Origin: Aurantimicrobium sp. INA4
GTDB lineage: Bacteria; Actinomycetota; Actinomycetes; Actinomycetales; Microbacteriaceae
DNA: 64,000 bases
NCBI RefSeq assembly: GCF_027924525.1
Contig: NZ_AP027040.1
Span: 248,001-312,000 of the forward strand
Direction: 5' to 3'
Under the pieces are notes generated by a model. That model was not told the DNA's origin and ran no database searches. It saw nothing but the letters and a program-made list of their open reading frames with translations. The first letter of the stretch is position 1. Every line of letters begins with the position of its first letter. Positions 37,348 to 47,544 of this stretch are shown one piece after another. The translations under genes and the position numbers were made by a program.

Positions 37348-37366
37348 TGAGGTTAGGCTAACCAAA
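37348..37366. promoter_or_regulatory. DtxR/IdeR-type iron box
   Basis: The 19 bases TGAGGTTAGGCTAACCAAA match the DtxR/IdeR consensus TWAGGTTAGSCTAACCTWA at 17 of 19 positions, with the GGTTAG-CTAACC core perfect. It lies 83 bases before cspA and 28 after the LytR_C gene. A DtxR-family gene is in this window at 49358. Confidence 0.7.
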
Positions 37367-37448
37367 CTTCCCAATTCACCAGTAGTGTGAGAGCAACGGC
37401 ACAAGCGATTTGTGTGTGTCGGTTGGGATACTGCAATTGGAGTTACAC

Positions 37449-37652
37449 ATGGCCACTGGAACCGTTAAGTGGTTCAACGCTGAAAAGGGCTACGGTTTCA
37501 TCACCGTAGATGGCGACGAGCAGGACGTTTTCGTCCACTACTCCGCTATCACCATGGACGGCTACAAGGTCCTCGAAGAGGGTCAAAAGGTAGAGTTCGA
37601 GGTTGGTACCGGAAACAAGGGTCCTCAGGCTGAGTCGGTTCGACTGGCTTAA
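37449..37652 (+). CDS. cspA: Cold shock protein CspA
   Basis: 67 residues, a single cold-shock domain. [13 protein letters not shown] (RNP1) and DVFVHYSAI (RNP2) are intact. It binds single-stranded RNA/DNA as an RNA chaperone. TTGGAG lies 7 bases before the ATG at 37449; the open frame reaches further up but without homology. The 130-base leader holds an iron box, which is unexpected for a csp gene. A hairpin terminator follows. Confidence 0.96.
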   Translation: MATGTVKWFNAEKGYGFITVDGDEQDVFVHYSAITMDGYKVLEEGQKVEFEVGTGNKGPQAESVRLA

Positions 37653-37679
37653 GTCTCGTAATATTCGGGCACGCCCGAG

Positions 37680-37711
37680 CTAACGCCGTCCACAAATGTG
37701 GGCGGCGTTAG
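37680..37711 (+). terminator. Hairpin terminator after cspA
   Basis: 14-bp stem with one G-T pair (37680-37693 with 37698-37711) around AAAT. It ends only 3 bases before the proposed GTG start of the next gene, so it also shapes that gene's leader. A smaller TCGGGC/GCCCGA hairpin lies just upstream. Confidence 0.75.
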
Positions 37712-37714
37712 TCT

Positions 37715-38758
37715 GTGGTCGTGACTAAAACTTCGCGTACTCTCACTCGTGCTGTCGGTATAGCTGCCCTGAGCGCTCTAGCGTTCGGTATGGTTGCCTG
37801 TTCAGGTGGATCGCCATCCCCAACCACACCCAGCTATAAATCCACCTATAAAGCACCAGCTCCCGTTGCTTATGCTCCGTTGACCGGGCTTGTCCTCCCT
37901 GAGGGCACCACGGTCGGGCCTGCACTTTCCGTGAAGATTTGTAACGTCTACAACTGTGAGCCACAGGATGGTCTAAACCAGACCGATGTGGTCTTTGAAG
38001 AAATCGTCGAAGGTGGCATTACCCGCTACGTCGCGATTTGGAACTCAAACGTTCCTGCGGTTGTTGGCCCTGTTCGTTCCTTGCGCCCCATGGATGCTGA
38101 CATTGCTGCACCATTCGGCGGAATTATTGCCTACTCCGGTTATGGAGCTCAGGAAACTCGTGACCTGGCCGTGGCCACCGGTTTGGTCAACGTCACCGAG
38201 AATGATCCTGCGATGTTCCGCAACGACTACAACGTAGCTCCCTACAACCTGATGCTGCGTGCTCAGGAAGTTATTGCCGCGAACCCAGGTCTTGCCCCAC
38301 CCGCACAACAGTGGGCGTACTCTTCCTCGTTGGCAACCTCCACCGCAGTACTGGATGGAAGTCCAGCGTCGTCTGTGCAGTTGGTCTTTAGTAACCAGTC
38401 CGAGAACATGTGGACCTACGATGCTGCGTCGGGCAAATACCTGCGCACCCAGTGGGGCGGTCCCGACCTTGACCTCACCGGAGCTCAGCTGAGCACCAGC
38501 AACGTCGTTGTCATGAAGGTGAACGTGGACGAATTCGTTGGCGTTCCCCGCACCCGCATGGTTGATAGTGGCGAGATGTGGGTTCTCTCTGGCGGCAAGG
38601 CTGTCCACGGAACCTGGAGTAAAGCTGCAACTGCTGCGCCGATTGTGTTCAAGGGAGATAACGGTGTGACCGTGCGTCTGGCACCTGGAAACACCTGGAT
38701 CGAAATGGTTCCCAACGATTCCTACGTTCCCGGTGGAAGCGTGACCATCAACCCTTAG
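37715..38758 (+). CDS. DUF3048 domain lipoprotein
   Basis: 347 residues. The signal sequence ends in FGMVACSGG, a lipobox, so the protein is lipid-anchored outside the membrane. A Ser/Thr/Pro linker precedes the DUF3048 domain (LSVKICNVYNCEPQDGLNQTDVVFEEIVEGGITRYVAIWNS, VGPVRSLRPMDADIAAPFGG). The function of the family is unknown; it resembles YerB of Bacillus. The start may be GTG 37715 or GTG 37721. A terminator follows 23 bases downstream. Confidence 0.88.
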   Translation: MVVTKTSRTLTRAVGIAALSALAFGMVACSGGSPSPTTPSYKSTYKAPAPVAYAPLTGLVLPEGTTVGPALSVKICNVYNCEPQDGLNQTDVVFEEIVEGGITRYVAIWNSNVPAVVGPVRSLRPMDADIAAPFGGIIAYSGYGAQETRDLAVATGLVNVTENDPAMFRNDYNVAPYNLMLRAQEVIAANPGLAPPAQQWAYSSSLATSTAVLDGSPASSVQLVFSNQSENMWTYDAASGKYLRTQWGGPDLDLTGAQLSTSNVVVMKVNVDEFVGVPRTRMVDSGEMWVLSGGKAVHGTWSKAATAAPIVFKGDNGVTVRLAPGNTWIEMVPNDSYVPGGSVTINP

Positions 38759-38780
38759 AGTCGAACTCAGAGTTCTGTTC

Positions 38781-38816
38781 AGATAACCCCCAGCACATGC
38801 TGGGGGTTATCTGTTT
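38781..38816 (+). terminator. Intrinsic terminator after DUF3048 gene
   Basis: Perfect 14-bp stem (38781-38794 with 38799-38812) around ACAT, followed by GTTT. Confidence 0.88.
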
Positions 38817-38833
38817 CGCACTGAGCGTACACA

Positions 38834-40558
<1,725 letters not shown>

Positions 40559-40572
40559 GTCACACACCAACT

Positions 40573-40612
40573 AAAGAACGCCTCCCCGCCGATTGGGGAG
40601 GCGTTCTTTGTA
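40573..40612. terminator. Bidirectional terminator between groEL and the WXG100 gene
   Basis: Perfect 15-bp stem (40573-40587 with 40595-40609), 7-base loop, AAAG/CTTT ends that serve both strands. Confidence 0.92.
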
Positions 40613-40621
40613 TGTATCCCG

Positions 40622-40912
40622 CTAGCCGCGAAACATTCGCGCAGTAGCGAGCTCAATGTCCATATAGTGCTGCGCGGCGAGGGAAAGTGCGTGATTGATG
40701 GAGCTGAGGTTCTCATCGACCCGTGCAGCCGTTGATCGCCATTCTGAGACCACCGCTTGAAAAGCTGTGGCAGCCGAACCACTCCAGGAGCTTTGCAGGT
40801 TGGTGAGCTGTGCGTGCAAAGCTGTGACCTCGGACTGAATGCGGGCTATGGATTGTTGGGCTTGGGCGCTCGCGGTACTGACAGCATCGCTGTCGACGTG
40901 AAACATAGGCAT
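40622..40912 (-). CDS. WXG100 family (ESAT-6-like) protein
   Basis: 96 residues, two predicted helices joined by SSWSGSAATAF, the WxG turn that defines the family; the size is typical. WXG100 proteins are usually dimeric substrates of type VII (ESX) secretion. The ATG at 40912 has GGAGGAG 7 bases upstream, an excellent site, and excludes the longer frame. No EccC, EccD, LXG toxin or second WXG gene is nearby, so it is an orphan. The start of the second helix (WRSTAARVDENLSSINHAL) and a C-terminal MDIELATARMFRG are intact; no YxxxD/E export motif is obvious. Confidence 0.85.
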   Translation of the reverse strand: MPMFHVDSDAVSTASAQAQQSIARIQSEVTALHAQLTNLQSSWSGSAATAFQAVVSEWRSTAARVDENLSSINHALSLAAQHYMDIELATARMFRG

Positions 40913-40942
40913 GACTACTCCTCCAGGATGTTCGTGATGGAA

Positions 40943-40997
40943 AGAGCGCATCCGATCCCTAAGCATGAGGGGGAGTGCTGCGGACCGGATGCGCTCT
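40943..40997 (-). repeat. 12-bp inverted repeat between kinase and WXG100 genes
   Basis: AGAGCGCATCCG (40943-40954) is the exact complement of 40986-40997, with 31 bases between. On the minus strand it follows the kinase stop by about 60 bases and ends in CTCTTTCC. It may be a terminator that isolates the WXG100 gene from the two-component genes. Confidence 0.55.
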
Positions 40998-41059
40998 GGT
41001 GATGACGATAGAGCGCGAGAAGATCCAGCCGTGGAGCCTGTCTTGCTTCTGTGGAGGAG

Positions 41060-42511
41060 TTAGAGCTCGGTAGGGGTGTGGACGAGAGGAAGACTGACAG
41101 AGAAGGTTGCCCCGCCACCCTTGGTTGCGGTGACCTTGATGTCTCCGCCATGAGCCTTCACAATCGAGGCCACGATGGCTAGACCCAGACCGCTACCGCC
41201 TGTCTCGCGCGCACGAGAGTTGTCGGCACGATAGAAGCGTTCAAAGATTTTCTCGCGCAGTTGCTTGGGGATTCCTTCACCGTGATCAACGATGGAGATG
41301 GTGGCGTTTTTTGCCCCTTCGTTGTGAGAGACAACAAGTTCCAGCGGTGAGCCCACTGGGGTAAATCGCAAGGCATTACCCATCAGGTTGGTGACAACCT
41401 GGCGAATCTTGTTTTCTTCGGCTTGAATTTCGACCGAGTCACCGCTGACGGTGATGGTGCGCTCAGGATCAAAAGCTCCGGCATCCAATGCTGCATCCTG
41501 GGCAACCGTGAGGAGGTCGAAGGTGCTGATTTCGAGGGGACGGCTCTCATCCATGCGTGCTAGTTCCAGGAGGTCCTCAACGAGGGCACCCATGCGAATG
41601 GCTTCCTTCTCGATGCGGTCCATGGCTTGAGCTACATCCTCAGGTGTTTGGAGAGCACCCATGCGATAAAGCTCGGCATAGCCGCGGACAGAAACCAGGG
41701 GAGTGCGTAGCTCATGGCTTGCGTCACCGACGAAGCGCTGCATTTGATCAATCGTGCGTGCACGATCAGCAAAGGCGCGGTCAATGCGAGCAAGCATGAT
41801 GTTGAGAGAGCGGTTCAGTCGCCCCACCTCGGTGTTGGTGGGAGCACTGGCAGGCAAACGAAGACTCAGGTTGCCGTCAGCAATCGCCACAGCTGTTTCT
41901 TCCACTTGGCGCAGCGGGGCAAAGGTTGTGGTGACCAAGAAGCGTGTCAGCAATGCTCCCACAATCACGATGGCAATGCCGAGGCCCAAGAAGATGGAGA
42001 GATAGGTAGTCATCAGCCGGTCCACGCTTGCGGTGGACAGCGCAACGACTACGGTGCCGAGTGTTCCAGTGGAATCATCGAAGGTGACGGGCACGGCAAT
42101 CGCATGAAAAAGGGTGCGATTGTTTTCAGACTTGATGGGGAAGATGGCACCGTCAAGAGTTCCCGCCTGAGCAACAGTGATGCCGTTGGGGAGGTCGGGA
42201 CGGCTGGCAGCGGGCTTATCTGACCAGTTTTGTTCAAGCAGTATTCCGCTGGCGCTATAGACCGCGTAGTAGTAGTCCGTGGGAGCTGTCTGCTGGGTTG
42301 TGCCAGTTTTGCTCAACTGCAGCACGCTGGAAAGATCCTGCTCCACAGCCTTGAGCTGGGTATCGAGCTGTCCGATCAAGGCGGGCTTGAGCATGGCCAT
42401 GGTTCCGATGCCCGAAACCAGCAATCCAATCGTCAGCAACAACACAGTGACGCCGGTCACCTTGGTGCGCAAGGAGATGGCGTTCCATGTGTCTGTGAGA
42501 TTGAAAGGCAT
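41060..42511 (-). CDS. Sensor histidine kinase
   Basis: About 483 residues. Two membrane helices (near residues 20-40 and 165-190) flank an extracytoplasmic sensor of about 120 residues. HAMP follows, then the H box ASHELRTPLVSVRGYAELY (His near 266), and the N, G1, F and G2 boxes (NLMGNALRFTP, IVDHGEGIPKQLREKIFERFYRAD, GGSGLGLAIV). It pairs with the response regulator upstream at 42608 and matches kinases such as PhoR/TcrY of Actinobacteria. The ATG at 42511 is chosen; TTG 42520 and GTG 42514 precede it. Confidence 0.92.
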   Translation of the reverse strand: MPFNLTDTWNAISLRTKVTGVTVLLLTIGLLVSGIGTMAMLKPALIGQLDTQLKAVEQDLSSVLQLSKTGTTQQTAPTDYYYAVYSASGILLEQNWSDKPAASRPDLPNGITVAQAGTLDGAIFPIKSENNRTLFHAIAVPVTFDDSTGTLGTVVVALSTASVDRLMTTYLSIFLGLGIAIVIVGALLTRFLVTTTFAPLRQVEETAVAIADGNLSLRLPASAPTNTEVGRLNRSLNIMLARIDRAFADRARTIDQMQRFVGDASHELRTPLVSVRGYAELYRMGALQTPEDVAQAMDRIEKEAIRMGALVEDLLELARMDESRPLEISTFDLLTVAQDAALDAGAFDPERTITVSGDSVEIQAEENKIRQVVTNLMGNALRFTPVGSPLELVVSHNEGAKNATISIVDHGEGIPKQLREKIFERFYRADNSRARETGGSGLGLAIVASIVKAHGGDIKVTATKGGGATFSVSLPLVHTPTEL

Positions 42512-42547
42512 CACTAGCAATCTAAGCAGGTGAGGTGTGTAAATGCT

Positions 42548-42585
42548 GAAAGGGCGAGATCCCTGGGAGGGAGTCTCGCCCTTTC
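42548..42585. terminator. Hairpin between response regulator and kinase genes
   Basis: 12-bp perfect stem (42548-42559 with 42574-42585) extended inward by TCCC/GGGA. It lies in the 96 bases between the regulator stop and the kinase start, and probably lowers kinase expression relative to the regulator or ends the transcript. Confidence 0.65.
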
Positions 42586-42607
42586 TTATGGCGTTGGAGG
42601 CGCTGTG

Positions 42608-43300
42608 TTAGGAAGCTTTGGCAACCTTGAGCATGTAACCGAAGCCACGCTTGGTGGCAATCAGTGGCTCGGTGGAGACGGCATCAAGCTTGCGACGCAG
42701 GTAGGAGACATAAGACTCCACAATTCCTGCATCACCGTTGAAGTCGTATTCCCACACGTGGTCAAGGATTTGTGCTTTGCTCAGCACGCGGTTGGGGTTG
42801 AGCATGAGGTAACGCAGCAGCTTGAACTCGGTGGGGCTCAGTTCCACCACGCTGTCGTTGACAACGACTTCGTGAGTGTCCTGATCCATGGTGATCTCAC
42901 CTGCACGAATGAGTGCTTCTTCATCTGCTTGCATGGTGCGACGCAGAATCGCTTTGATACGGGCCACAATCTCGTCGAGGCTAAACGGCTTCGTGACGTA
43001 GTCGTCACCTCCGACGGTCAGACCTGTGATCTTGTCTTGGGTGTCATCCTTGGCGGTGAGGAAAAGAATCGGTGCGGTGTATCCGGAGGAGCGCAAACGC
43101 TTGGTCACAGAAAAACCGTTCATGTCTGGGAGCATGACGTCGAGGACGATGAGGTCAGGTTCTTCTGCAAGCACTGCAGAAATCGCTGCGGCACCGTTTC
43201 CGACTGCCTGAACGTTGAACCCGGAGAAGCGAAGGCTGGTGGTCAGCAGGTCGCGAATGTTGGGTTCGTCATCAACTATGAGGATTTTTGGATTTTCCAT
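42608..43300 (-). CDS. PhoP-like OmpR-family response regulator
   Basis: 230 residues: receiver domain with DDEPN (acidic pocket), LIVLDVMLPDMNGF (phospho-acceptor Asp near 53) and GGDDYVTKPFSLDEIVARIKAILRR, then a winged helix with LSPTEFKLLRYLMLNPNRVLSKAQILDHVW and GIVESYVSYLRRKLD. The linker and DNA-binding domain closely follow mycobacterial PhoP. Direct repeats of the type such regulators bind lie 21-38 bases upstream of the ATG, so autoregulation is likely. The kinase follows. Confidence 0.93.
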   Translation of the reverse strand: MENPKILIVDDEPNIRDLLTTSLRFSGFNVQAVGNGAAAISAVLAEEPDLIVLDVMLPDMNGFSVTKRLRSSGYTAPILFLTAKDDTQDKITGLTVGGDDYVTKPFSLDEIVARIKAILRRTMQADEEALIRAGEITMDQDTHEVVVNDSVVELSPTEFKLLRYLMLNPNRVLSKAQILDHVWEYDFNGDAGIVESYVSYLRRKLDAVSTEPLIATKRGFGYMLKVAKAS

Positions 43301-43320
43301 GCCTCTAGTATCTGACTGTT

Positions 43321-43338
43321 TCCTGAACGTAACCTGAG
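43321..43338 (-). promoter_or_regulatory. 7-4-7 direct repeat upstream of the response regulator
   Basis: On the coding strand, CTCAGGT and TTCAGGA are separated by TACG (11-bp period). Mycobacterial PhoP binds 7-bp direct repeats with 4-bp spacing, so this is a candidate autoregulatory site. Confidence 0.5.
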
Positions 43339-43413
43339 ATTTTTTAGGAAGGCATCTGTGCGCAACCTGTGGACAGGCGTATTCCCAGTGGTTAAGCGGG
43401 AGATTGCCAGAAA

Positions 43414-45048
43414 TTAGATGGTGTGACCGTCAATAATTTCGTAGGAATACCCTTGCTCAGCCAAGAAACGTTGACGGTTCAGCGCGTAATCCTGATCGAC
43501 TGTGTCTCTGGCAACCAAGGTGTAGAAGGTCGCGGTGAAACCACTCTTCTTGGGGCGCAACAGGCGACCCAAGCGTTGAGCTTCCTCTTGGCGTGAGCCA
43601 AAAGCACCTGAAACCTGAATAGCCACACTGGCCTCAGGAAGGTCCACCGAGAAGTTCGCCACCTTGCTGACCACCAAGACAGGCTCAGTACCATCACGGA
43701 ACGCATTGAATAGGCGTTCACGCTCATCAACCGGAGTTGAACCAGTAATCTCGGGAACCCCCAAGGCATCCCCAAGCTCAGCGAGCTGGTCCAGATATTG
43801 ACCAATCACGAGCACACGCTCACCGGGGTGGGCAGCAATGAGTTTCTTTGCAATCTCAATCTTGCGCGGAGATGTTGCGGCCAGGCGGTAACGCTCAGCA
43901 TCACTAGCTGCGGCATAGATCAAGCGCTCCTCGGGATCGAGGTCAATGCGAATCTCTTTACACTCGGCTGGAGAAATGAAACCTTCTTGCTCAATTTCTT
44001 TCCAGGGCGCATCAAAACGTTTGGGACCAATCAGGCTAAACACGTCTGATTCACGGCCGTCCTCGCGCACCAGCGTCGCCGTCAAGCCCAGACGGCGTCG
44101 AGCTTGCAGCTCCGCCGTCAGCTTGAACACCGGCGCTGGCAGAAGGTGAACCTCGTCATAGATCACTAGACCCCAGTCGAGCGCATCCAGCAGAGCCAGG
44201 TGCGCAAATTCTCCACCGCGCTTAGCGGTGAGGATTTGATAGGTCGCGATGGTGACCGGTTTGATCTCTTTGGTTGCACCGGAGTACTCGCCAATTTCAT
44301 CAGGCGTTAGTGAGGTGCGCTTGAGAAGTTCATCCCGCCACTGGCGAGCTGAAACAGTATTGGTGACCAGAATCAACGTGTCTGTCTTTGTGGCAGCCAT
44401 CGCGCCGGCACCAACCAAGGTCTTTCCCGCACCACAGGGCAGCACGACAACACCGGAACCGCCCTCAAGGAAGTTGGACACGGCCTTCTCTTGGTAGTGA
44501 CGCAGTGCCCACCCATTTGTGGCGAGATCGATGTCATGGTGAGCACCGGGCTTGTATCCGGCATTATCTTCAGCCGGCCACCCCAGCTTGAGAAGTTCCT
44601 GCTTGAGTTGTCCTCGAGCCCAGGCAGCTACTTCGTAGCTGCCATCCTCGCGGCGACCCACCAGCAAGTCGGAGACCTTCTTCGATCGCGATACTTCACC
44701 CAGCACAGCATTGTCTGTGCCACGAAGAATGAGCACACCCTCAGCATCGCGTTCTATCGTGAGGCGACCATAACGATTGACGGTCTCCTCGATATCAATC
44801 GAGACAGTGGCCGGGATTGCATACTTCGAATACTTCTCGAGAGTTCCCAAAATTTCTTCTGCGGTGTGCCCAGCAGCACGCGCATTCCACAGCCCCAAAC
44901 GGGTAATGCGATAGGTGTGGATGTGCTCGGGAGCACGTTCAAGCTCGGCAAAGACAGCTAGGTCATGGCGGGCATCTGCGGCCTGCGGGTGAGCGACTTC
45001 CAGTAAAACGGAACGGTCGCTTTGAACAATGAGCGGTCCTTCGGGCAT
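43414..45048 (-). CDS. XPB-type DNA repair helicase
   Basis: 544 residues. An N-terminal damage-recognition-like region (about 1-180) is followed by an SF2 core: GWALRHYQEKAVSNFL (Q motif), LPCGAGKTLVGAGAM (Walker A), VIYDEVHLL (DEVH), LGLTATLVREDGRESD, and VVSKVANFSVDLPEASVAIQVSG plus EEAQRLGRLLRPK (motifs V-VI). It matches bacterial XPB/Ercc3 (Rv0861c type), a 3'-5' helicase. The helicase-associated gene lies 41 bases upstream on the same strand, as in Mycobacterium. Confidence 0.95.
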   Translation of the reverse strand: MPEGPLIVQSDRSVLLEVAHPQAADARHDLAVFAELERAPEHIHTYRITRLGLWNARAAGHTAEEILGTLEKYSKYAIPATVSIDIEETVNRYGRLTIERDAEGVLILRGTDNAVLGEVSRSKKVSDLLVGRREDGSYEVAAWARGQLKQELLKLGWPAEDNAGYKPGAHHDIDLATNGWALRHYQEKAVSNFLEGGSGVVVLPCGAGKTLVGAGAMAATKTDTLILVTNTVSARQWRDELLKRTSLTPDEIGEYSGATKEIKPVTIATYQILTAKRGGEFAHLALLDALDWGLVIYDEVHLLPAPVFKLTAELQARRRLGLTATLVREDGRESDVFSLIGPKRFDAPWKEIEQEGFISPAECKEIRIDLDPEERLIYAAASDAERYRLAATSPRKIEIAKKLIAAHPGERVLVIGQYLDQLAELGDALGVPEITGSTPVDERERLFNAFRDGTEPVLVVSKVANFSVDLPEASVAIQVSGAFGSRQEEAQRLGRLLRPKKSGFTATFYTLVARDTVDQDYALNRQRFLAEQGYSYEIIDGHTI

Positions 45049-45089
45049 CTCTCTACGTTACTCCCGTTGGAGCAAGCAAGTTGACCGCC

Positions 45090-46817
45090 CTAGGCCATGC
45101 GAACAGAGGTGATGTGGCTTGCAGGAAGTGTTCTCTCCACCTCGGTGGTTCGATCCAGACAGCGCAGGCGTCCATTGGAGAAGCCTTTGGGCTCGATGGT
45201 GAACTCACGTTCGCCATCGGGCATGCTGACGCTCACAATCAGAATGCTCTTGTTGCGCACAGCAAGATCAAGCTGACGCGCAATCCAGGTGGCATCATCG
45301 GTGGTGCCAGCTTCGCGGCTTCCACGCAGACGCTCAATCAAAACAGTGGTGGCAGAGGGTGCGTCGGGCAGAATCTCAGGTGGTGTGCGCACAGGTCGTG
45401 AAGAAACAATGTTTCCGGCCTTGTCGACCAGTTGTGCCGAATACTTTGCTTCCAGCAAAGCATTGAGCACCACCTCAGTAGAGTGCGTACACACCAAGGT
45501 GTTCTCATAAGCTCGGCGCAAGGACAGAGCAGTCAGTGCGCGATCGGCTGCGATGGTGCGCAGCACCAACGGGTCGATTGCGGTGACGACCGCGCCAGAT
45601 ACACCTTGGCTAACGGTGATGGATCCAAAACGCTCACCGAGGTCGGTGATGAAGTAGCTCACAGCTTGGGGAATGTCTGTCGCGGCGAGGGCGCTGAGAC
45701 GCTTGACTATCTCTGCAGCGCTGATGCCCTGAGAAAGCAGAGCATTCACTCCGTGAGAAGTGATGCGGTAGGTGCTGGCAATGCCGCGCGACTCCACAAC
45801 ACAGAGTTGCCTCATGAACTGCTCATCTTCAGGAGTCAGGGGACTAGGAGCAATCACCGTGAAGTCATGCTGCACGAAGACATGTGTGGCATAGGGAGGA
45901 ATGAGCGCCGAGACAGCTTGCTCGGCATCAATGAGGTCACCGGTGACCACAGCACGGCCAATCTCGGTGACGATGCCCTGCACCTCAAGACCCAGCAGCT
46001 GAGCATGTTCCACTGCCGCCTGCATCTCGCTTTCGAGCCACTGGTGACCCAACGGATAGGTTGCTGTAACCCAGTCTGCGAGGGGGCGTCCCCAGTCACC
46101 GTTGGCGTGAAGTGCTTCACGCAGTTGAGGCGATAAAGATCGAGACCAACCTGATGCCATACTGACCCATTTGCCAGCCAAAGGTGTTTGTTGCCATGTT
46201 TCCACTGCCTGACCGGGTATCCACCAGTTTGAGACGACGGCAACGAGTCCTGCCTTGTTGCTCAGCGCGAGAAGAGACAGAGGGTTGCTCACCTGCGGAG
46301 GAAGCAGCGAAGACAGGCGTTGTTGATCCTGTGCGCTGAGGCCACCACGGGCAAGTTGCTTGACGGGGTGAGATTCCAAGCTGGCAATCACATCTTCCAG
46401 CGAGGACGTAATAGCCAGAGCCTGCTCAATAGCTGCTGCAGCTTTGACGGGCTCGAGTTGTTGTGTGGGGGAGGGAGGAACAGGGGTTGTGGGGAACTCT
46501 GGAAGGTTGTTCACAGCCTGAGCAACCTCGGGATACACCATCGTTTCTTCATCACCAAGAAGTTCTGACTTCAACACTGCAGACAGCTCTGCTGAAGCAG
46601 GGCGAGGACTGTGAGAGATCTCACGAAGTTCCTGCAACAACGTCACCGGGATGCGTTGCAAAGCGCGCTGCAGCGACTCGTCGCCCAGCAGCGCGTCAGC
46701 AACGTCGAAGTAGTCCTTGAGCCCAGAAACAGAACTGAGTCGCCAGCTCAGTAATTGCTGAAGCTGCTGATCATCCAACGCACGCAGGCTTTTGGAGAGA
46801 GTGAGAGAAGAAGACAC
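45090..46817 (-). CDS. Helicase-associated protein (XPB partner)
   Basis: 575 residues. The family is annotated with a helicase_C_3 (XPB/Ssl2 N-terminal-like) domain; visible parts include SKSLRALDDQQLQQLLSWR at the start, HVFVQHDFTVIAPSPLTPEDEQFMRQL, ITSHGVNALLSQGISAAEIVKRL and the C-terminal FSNGRLRCLDRTTEVERTLP. Lacks any ATPase motif. It is conserved immediately upstream of XPB in Actinobacteria (Rv0862c type), so a shared complex is likely, though the biochemical role is not known. Confidence 0.85.
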   Translation of the reverse strand: MSSSLTLSKSLRALDDQQLQQLLSWRLSSVSGLKDYFDVADALLGDESLQRALQRIPVTLLQELREISHSPRPASAELSAVLKSELLGDEETMVYPEVAQAVNNLPEFPTTPVPPSPTQQLEPVKAAAAIEQALAITSSLEDVIASLESHPVKQLARGGLSAQDQQRLSSLLPPQVSNPLSLLALSNKAGLVAVVSNWWIPGQAVETWQQTPLAGKWVSMASGWSRSLSPQLREALHANGDWGRPLADWVTATYPLGHQWLESEMQAAVEHAQLLGLEVQGIVTEIGRAVVTGDLIDAEQAVSALIPPYATHVFVQHDFTVIAPSPLTPEDEQFMRQLCVVESRGIASTYRITSHGVNALLSQGISAAEIVKRLSALAATDIPQAVSYFITDLGERFGSITVSQGVSGAVVTAIDPLVLRTIAADRALTALSLRRAYENTLVCTHSTEVVLNALLEAKYSAQLVDKAGNIVSSRPVRTPPEILPDAPSATTVLIERLRGSREAGTTDDATWIARQLDLAVRNKSILIVSVSMPDGEREFTIEPKGFSNGRLRCLDRTTEVERTLPASHITSVRMA

Positions 46818-46829
46818 TGAGTGCGCGGC

Positions 46830-47093
46830 TTAGCGTGAACTCTTAGAGGCGTCGCGACGGCGACGAATGATGTTCACAATAATCAAGGTCATCAACAGTA
46901 AGAACGCAATGGGCAGACCAATGCCAGGCAAAACGAGGATGAATTCGCCGACTGGGCTGGTCAAATCAAGTTGGGTGATTCCTGCAGTGATGATGGCGAG
47001 GAATGCCAATACGGAGACGGCGACGATGGACACAACCATGGTGCCGAGGATGCGTTCTAAACGAGTTGCTTCGTAGGTGTCTTCTGTAGCCAT
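46830..47093 (-). CDS. Small two-helix membrane protein
   Basis: 87 residues. A short acidic/polar N-terminus (ATEDTYEATRLERIL) is followed by two hydrophobic helices (residues about 18-40 and 50-75) and a basic tail (RRRRDASKSSR), giving both termini inside. Ends 12 bases before the XPB partner gene, so it may head that transcript. No family recognised. The start at 47093 is chosen over a frame from 47114 for lack of a site there. Confidence 0.7.
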   Translation of the reverse strand: MATEDTYEATRLERILGTMVVSIVAVSVLAFLAIITAGITQLDLTSPVGEFILVLPGIGLPIAFLLLMTLIIVNIIRRRRDASKSSR

Positions 47094-47163
47094 ACTTCTA
47101 AGGATAGGTGCCACTTGTTACTCCTGAGTAAACTGGAGCTTGCACCAAACGCAGGAGGAAACC

Positions 47164-47544
47164 ATGCCAACCGGCAAAGTGAAGTTTTACGACGAGGAAA
47201 AAGGCTTCGGCTTTATCTCAACAGACGACGGTCAGGAAGTATTCCTGCACGTCTCCGCCCTGCCCGAAGGTGTGAAGGTTCGTCCCGGAACCCGCCTCGA
47301 GTTTGGTATTGCAGAGGGCAAGCGCGGTGCACAAGCACTGTCCGTTCGTGTACTCGATGCACCCGCAGGTCGCGAGAAGCTGGACCGTAAACCAGCTGAC
47401 GACATGGCGATCATTGTGGAAGATTTGGTCAAGCTGCTGGACGGTATTGGCAACAACCTCAAGCGTGGAAACTACCCAGACAAGGCCCACAGCGCCAAGA
47501 TTGCTGCGCTGCTGCGCCGCGTAGCAGATGACTTTGATGTCTAA
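47164..47544 (+). CDS. cspB: Cold-shock domain protein with C-terminal extension
   Basis: 126 residues. Residues 1-65 are a cold-shock domain (GKVKFYDEEKGFGFIS, EVFLHVSALPEG), with a longer loop than CspA. Residues 70-126 form a helical extension (DDMAIIVEDLVKLLDGIGNNLKRGNYPDKAHSAKIAALLRRVADDFDV) found in actinobacterial CspB-like proteins of the Rv0871 type. AGGAGG precedes the ATG. The DUF3027 gene starts inside its last codons, so the two proteins are coupled. Confidence 0.92.
   Translation: MPTGKVKFYDEEKGFGFISTDDGQEVFLHVSALPEGVKVRPGTRLEFGIAEGKRGAQALSVRVLDAPAGREKLDRKPADDMAIIVEDLVKLLDGIGNNLKRGNYPDKAHSAKIAALLRRVADDFDV

Noticed and set aside
40622..40912. Type VII secretion locus
   Set aside because: Only one WXG100 gene; no EccB/C/D/E or LXG gene nearby.
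42530..43315. Plus-strand ORF of 261 codons over the response regulator
   Set aside because: Antisense shadow; Cys- and His-rich composition typical of a wrong frame.
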